Shown here: positions 38,766-42,380 of the stretch, one piece after another | How positions within the stretch are numbered: position 1 is the stretch's first letter | Layout: each line of letters opens with the position of its first letter | Notes under the pieces: generated by a model | The model's input: only the letters and a program-made list of their open reading frames with translations | What the model was told of the DNA's origin: nothing | Database searches by the model: none | Source: Prolixibacteraceae bacterium | GTDB lineage: Bacteria > Bacteroidota > Bacteroidia > Bacteroidales > Prolixibacteraceae | Length of the DNA stretch: 42,380 nucleotides | Direction: 5' to 3' | Assembly: GCA_003457135.1 (NCBI GenBank) | Contig: DMSQ01000102.1 | Span: 28,042 to 70,421, forward strand | Position numbers and translations under genes: made by a program

Positions 38766-41063
38766 CTAATCTGCTTTAATGAATTTACGGTCAGTTATCA
38801 GATATTTACCATTGGTAACCCTTAAGAAATAGATGCCTGATTTAAATTGTTGAACGTTAATGGCTGCGTGGTTAAAGCCTTCGGTCTTGAGTTGCTGAGC
38901 ATACAAACGTTGTCCGGCAATGTTCCTAATCTCGATGAACATGGCTCCCTGAACCGGATTTCCGAAATTTATTTTTAAGATTTCTTTTACTGGATTAGGA
39001 AAAACTTCGAGTTCTGATTTATTGATGATATCGGTGCCTGTTATGCTTTTCATGACAACAACCTGCTGCGAATACTCTGAAAAATCGCTGCCGCTGACTG
39101 CTTTCAATGTGACATTGTAAACTCCGTCATTTTCAAAATTGTAGTTTATATCTGTACCTGCAACAACCTTCCCGTCTCCAAAGTTCCATTCGTATTTAAT
39201 CCCTTCTTTGGGAGAAATAACGGTGAAGTTATTTTTTCCGTTCACGGTCGAAGCTCTCCAAATGGGTTTTGACAACAAAGTGAAAGAAGTGTTTTTCTGA
39301 CAGACTCCCTCTACAATTGCCTGAATGGTATAGGTTTTATCGGGACATAAATTCTCGGCTGTACTTCCGGTACGGCCATCTGACCAAAGGTATTTCACAT
39401 TTTTGATCTCGGTGGCATTTTCATCCAATAGTTTTACTGTCGCTTTTCCGTTACATTTATCTGTTGGGTCAAACAGCAAAAGATTAATTGCCCCCTTGCA
39501 ATTTGCCAGAGGGGCAGTCAGTACAGTATGTTTGATCACACGGGTCTCAGAACATCCGGCTGTTGTTGTTATGGTACACGATACTTCATAAATGCCTGTT
39601 TTTTCATATACATGCTCTGGATTTTTCTGATCGCTGGTTTTTCCATCGCCAAACTTCCAGCTCCATGTTTTTATTTCGGCCGGACTAACTGCATAAAACA
39701 AGAATGTATTCGGAGTTGCTTCTTTAGGTTTTACAACGATATCAAATTTACATCCGGCAACAATCGTCAGATTTTCTACCTTAATTTCTGCGCAATACTC
39801 ACTTTTGCATCCTGCTTTGGTAAGTATTGAAAGGCAAACTTTATAGCTTCCAAATTCTTTATATTCATGTATGGGTTTTGCTTCTTTGCTAAGAGCTGTA
39901 TTATCACCAAAATTCCATGAGAGTTCCTGAATATCACCTACAGATAAATTTGAGAATGCTACTTTCTTTATCATGACCAGATCGGACCAGATTTTATTAG
40001 TTGCAGTAAAATAAGCTTTGCATTCAAGAGTGGTCTGAATTTCTTTAATGGTAAGTATTTTAACGTCTGTTCCTTCTTTGCAGGTACTCACTTTTTCAGC
40101 AAATTTCTCGTAGGTAAATTCAACGTATTGGCCTTCCTTAAGCTGAAAATCAGTTGCCATTTTAGCAGGAATCAGTATGACATTGTCAAGGGCAATCACC
40201 AAATCACATCCGGTGGCTGTAAGTCTTTTCACTTTCCCGCGGGAAGTTAACAGCGGATTAGTTTCGCCTTCGAATATTCCTTTGGTTTCGCCGTAACATA
40301 CTTTCCCGGCTTTATCAACGACTTTCAGGTTAATTACCCAGCTTCCTGCCTTTTTGAAGGTATAAGTTGGATCAACCAATGAAGATGACCCGCCATCGCC
40401 AAAATACCAATAGAATTTTGAATCAGAAGGTTGTGTATCTGTTTTGAATTTATAGCTAACCGGGGTGGAATTTATCTTTTCAAAAGTGATTGGGATTTTA
40501 CAAACTGTCGGCACAATAATTTCGGCGATCTTATGGATTTTTGCCGAAATACCTAAGGTACATCCCGAAGGTTTGTCCTTCATCAGTTCGTAGGCAAGTT
40601 CCAGATACTGCCCGTCTTTAAATTCAAATGCTGGTATCATTTCAACCGGAACTATAACCGTGCCGTTTTCGAGCGTAATAAGCAGACCGCATCCATCGGT
40701 TGAAGCTACTTTTTTAACCTTGCCTTTACCTGATAAAATATTTGAGATGGTGGCCGTTCCTCCTTCGAAACGGGTTTTAACTTCGCCATAACAACTTTTT
40801 CCTTCAGAGGTAACAACTTTTACCTGAACCAGATATGTGTCGCTTGTTTTGAAGGTATGTGTCGGCGATGGCGAATCCGAATTGGTTTTATCGCCAAACG
40901 ACCAGTAGTATTTGGCGCTTTCGGTTATCGGATCTGTTTTAAATGTGTATGATGGAGGCCGGCTTTTATTCATGGCATACACAATTTTAACTGTGCATTC
41001 GGTTTGTGCGAATAAACTGGAAAAGGAAAAAAGAACCAGAAGAAAGGTTAAACTGCTTTTCAT
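38766..41063 (-). CDS. Secreted multi-PKD protein with T9SS C-terminal sorting domain
   Basis: 765 residues. A signal peptide (MKSSLTFLLVLFSFSSLFAQ) is followed by five PKD-type repeats with the WxFGD turn: YYWSFGDKTNSDSPSPTHTF (about 50), FYWYFGDGGSS (about 215), LSWNFGDNTAL (about 380), WSWKFGDGKTSDQKNPEHVY (about 470) and YEWNFGDGKVV (about 640). Two repeated segments (KVKKVASTDGCGLLI, KVKRLTATGCDLVI) alternate with the first PKDs. The last ~80 residues (ELEVFPNPVKEILKINF ... GIYFLRVTNGKYLITDRKFI) form a type A sorting domain, so it is exported by type IX secretion to the cell surface. Ligand unknown. Confidence 0.92.
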   Translation of the reverse strand: MKSSLTFLLVLFSFSSLFAQTECTVKIVYAMNKSRPPSYTFKTDPITESAKYYWSFGDKTNSDSPSPTHTFKTSDTYLVQVKVVTSEGKSCYGEVKTRFEGGTATISNILSGKGKVKKVASTDGCGLLITLENGTVIVPVEMIPAFEFKDGQYLELAYELMKDKPSGCTLGISAKIHKIAEIIVPTVCKIPITFEKINSTPVSYKFKTDTQPSDSKFYWYFGDGGSSSLVDPTYTFKKAGSWVINLKVVDKAGKVCYGETKGIFEGETNPLLTSRGKVKRLTATGCDLVIALDNVILIPAKMATDFQLKEGQYVEFTYEKFAEKVSTCKEGTDVKILTIKEIQTTLECKAYFTATNKIWSDLVMIKKVAFSNLSVGDIQELSWNFGDNTALSKEAKPIHEYKEFGSYKVCLSILTKAGCKSEYCAEIKVENLTIVAGCKFDIVVKPKEATPNTFLFYAVSPAEIKTWSWKFGDGKTSDQKNPEHVYEKTGIYEVSCTITTTAGCSETRVIKHTVLTAPLANCKGAINLLLFDPTDKCNGKATVKLLDENATEIKNVKYLWSDGRTGSTAENLCPDKTYTIQAIVEGVCQKNTSFTLLSKPIWRASTVNGKNNFTVISPKEGIKYEWNFGDGKVVAGTDINYNFENDGVYNVTLKAVSGSDFSEYSQQVVVMKSITGTDIINKSELEVFPNPVKEILKINFGNPVQGAMFIEIRNIAGQRLYAQQLKTEGFNHAAINVQQFKSGIYFLRVTNGKYLITDRKFIKAD

Positions 41064-41210
41064 ATCGGTTAGTTTTTAATTTACAAATAGACGATGTAAT
41101 TACGTATCTGAATTCAATAAAGATACAAGGATTACCGGATATCAGAAACTGAAATCCGATTTTTTTTAATCGTAAATTATGGTTTGTTTCATTCAAGGAT
41201 CAAAATAGGT

Positions 41211-41255
41211 TTTCAAGGGATTCCAACTCTCAAGATGTGATGGAATCCTTTGAAA
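41211..41255 (-). terminator. Hairpin after the ProC-like gene
   Basis: A 15-bp stem TTTCAAGGGATTCCA / TGGAATCCTTTGAAA (one G-T pair) with a 15-nt loop, 10 nt after the stop. The GGATTCCA/TGGAATCC core is the same as in the hairpins at 10816-10851 and 11999-12029. T-tract weak. Confidence 0.65.
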
Positions 41256-41264
41256 AAACCTGTT

Positions 41265-42038
41265 TTACGGCTTAATCTTCTGAAATAGTGCCGTCAACTT
41301 TTCCCTATAAATTCCTTTAATATGATCTTCGTTTTCGGCAATGGGTTTTACCGGAATCAGATCCATGATTTCGGTTGGTTTCATTCCTGAGCGGTACATC
41401 GTATTCAAGGCTGCATTTAGGGTTTCGTAAATGCTCTCACGACATTCGGCGTTGCTCAGTCCAAACTCAGTACCGATGGTTTCCAGTTCGTTCCACTGAA
41501 ACCAGAAATAAGTTGGGAGCATGGCCGAAAGCAGGGCGTAGCCTTCCAGTTTTTCTTCAGCAGTTTCGAAGGTGTGTCCCAGTAAATTCAACATTTCCAG
41601 AATATACCATTTCTGAATTTCAGACATCCCGGATGAAAAACTGACCGGATTATAACCGTGGTTGATGACCGAAGTTGCGCTTGGTATCAACCTGATAATT
41701 TGATTGATTGGCAATATGGCAGCCATTTTAACGATGGTGATTTTGGGCGCCAGCGAAATGAAAATCGTTTTCTCCGTAACTGATGTCTTGATTTTCTCCA
41801 GCGTTTCCATGATCACCGGTGGATGAAGCGCCAAAAACACAACATCTTTTTTTGCAGCTTCGGATGTGGTATCAAGGATTTGGATGAAAGGAAATTTTAA
41901 CTTCAGGGCCTGAAGTGTTTCCAGGTTGGTGTCGAAAACAGAGATGGATTCGAAAATTGCTTTCTTGTTAACAAACGCCTGCAGAAAAATTCCGGTTATT
42001 CTGCCACCACCAATAAATCCGAGTGATTTTGTTTTCAT
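41265..42038 (-). CDS. ProC-like NAD(P)-binding reductase (pyrroline-5-carboxylate reductase family)
   Basis: 257 residues. The Rossmann motif SLGFIGGGRITGIFLQAF (about 5-22), the segment DVVFLALHPPVIMETLEKI with the ProC-like VKP position changed to LHP, and the block RLIPSATSVINHGYNPVSF match the P5CR superfamily, but the C-terminal domain diverges from the usual ProC proline-binding helices. It is thus probably a ProC-like paralogue rather than the housekeeping enzyme. It lies 73 nt after the permease on the same strand. Confidence 0.75.
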   Translation of the reverse strand: MKTKSLGFIGGGRITGIFLQAFVNKKAIFESISVFDTNLETLQALKLKFPFIQILDTTSEAAKKDVVFLALHPPVIMETLEKIKTSVTEKTIFISLAPKITIVKMAAILPINQIIRLIPSATSVINHGYNPVSFSSGMSEIQKWYILEMLNLLGHTFETAEEKLEGYALLSAMLPTYFWFQWNELETIGTEFGLSNAECRESIYETLNAALNTMYRSGMKPTEIMDLIPVKPIAENEDHIKGIYREKLTALFQKIKP

Positions 42039-42111
42039 GATGTTTAGCTTTTAATATTAAGATTTCGTAATTCCTTTCCAGAGATTTCATCTTTTATATC
42101 TCTAAATATAA

Positions 42112-42380
42112 TCAATCCAAGAGGTAATTAAAAAGATATCCGACACATATTATTCCGGAACTTACTATGACGACAAACACTGCAATCAGTTGTAATTTTA
42201 ATACTTTCCGCAGTATAATTAGTTCGGGCAACGATAAGCCAATTACCGACATCATAAAAGCCAGCGCGGTACCAAGTGAAGCTCCTTTTTCGATCAAAAC
42301 AGAAACAACCGGAACAATTCCGGCGGCGTTCGAATATAGGGGAACGCCAATCAGAACGGAAAGCGGAATGGAGTACCAGG
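42112..42380 (-). CDS. Permease of the YraQ/ArsP type (C-terminal part, cut by window edge)
   Basis: The frame is open to the window edge. The 88 or so visible residues read YSIPLSVLIGVPLYSNAAGIVPV, then VSVLIEKGASLGTALAFMMSVIGLSLPELIILRKVLKLQL and a last membrane helix ending FNYLLD. The motif PLYSNAAGxVPV.xxLxxKGxxxGTALAFxM(M)S is that of the DUF318/YraQ permeases, some of which (ArsP) export organoarsenicals, which could suit the ars operon 5 kb away. The rest of the gene is outside the window. Confidence 0.82.
   Translation of the reverse strand, partial: WYSIPLSVLIGVPLYSNAAGIVPVVSVLIEKGASLGTALAFMMSVIGLSLPELIILRKVLKLQLIAVFVVIVSSGIICVGYLFNYLLD

Overview
The window looks like a chromosomal segment of a Bacteroidetes bacterium, probably of the Bacteroidales/Marinilabiliales side. 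The evidence is a secreted multi-PKD protein with a type IX secretion C-terminal sorting domain, several TAnnTTTG promoter boxes, the operon nusB-DUF1573-yajC-cdaR-coaE, a GshAB fusion and a DUF2795 protein. No rRNA, tRNA, CRISPR array or complete insertion sequence was seen.

Layout. 1-2.8 kb holds the rod-shape operon mreB-mreC-mreD-mrdA (minus strand, mrdA cut by the window edge). purH follows at 2.9-4.4 kb, then a lone MacB-type permease at 4.7-5.9 kb. A minus-strand set of small envelope-stress-like proteins (YtxH, holin-like, hypothetical) and an AI-2E family transporter fill 6.0-8.3 kb. 8.3-13.8 kb is an accessory island: a VOC-protein remnant, a DUF6557 gene, and three phage-antirepressor-type genes (an ORF6N chimera, a KilA-N protein and DinD). 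These are stitched together by repeated KilA-N 3' tails, and each carries an internal palindrome. The island ends with a DUF559-like nuclease, a frameshifted HNH nuclease and a palindrome-rich gap. 13.8-24 kb is housekeeping: DUF2795, cobalamin adenosyltransferase, ABC ATPase, recG, a TerB-DnaJ protein, coaE, cdaR, yajC, DUF1573, nusB, rhomboid and threonine aldolase. 24-30.3 kb holds GPP34, photolyase, a lipoprotein, a MATE exporter and gshAB.

30.5-34.7 kb is a putative ribosomally made, modified peptide locus: a Cys-rich precursor with ACG repeats, a radical SAM/SPASM enzyme, a quinone-oxidoreductase-like enzyme and a secreted beta-helix protein, with a divergent HxlR regulator. 34.7-37.7 kb is an arsenic operon (arsR-arsC-arsM-acr3). 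An AbiEii-type toxin/antitoxin-like pair, a T9SS cargo protein, a ProC-like reductase and the end of a permease complete the window.

The most unusual signals are four. (1) All three antirepressor-type genes have 28-32 nt palindromes inside their coding sequence. (2) KilA-N tails recur as cassette-like boundaries. (3) At least four unrelated families of short-word repeats occupy intergenic gaps, usually as word arrays facing their own reverse complement; one family fills every gap of the ars operon and supplies the end of arsC, and another encodes part of a lipoprotein signal peptide. (4) The ACG-repeat peptide locus. All family names come from reading translations and remembered family features, not from database searches.
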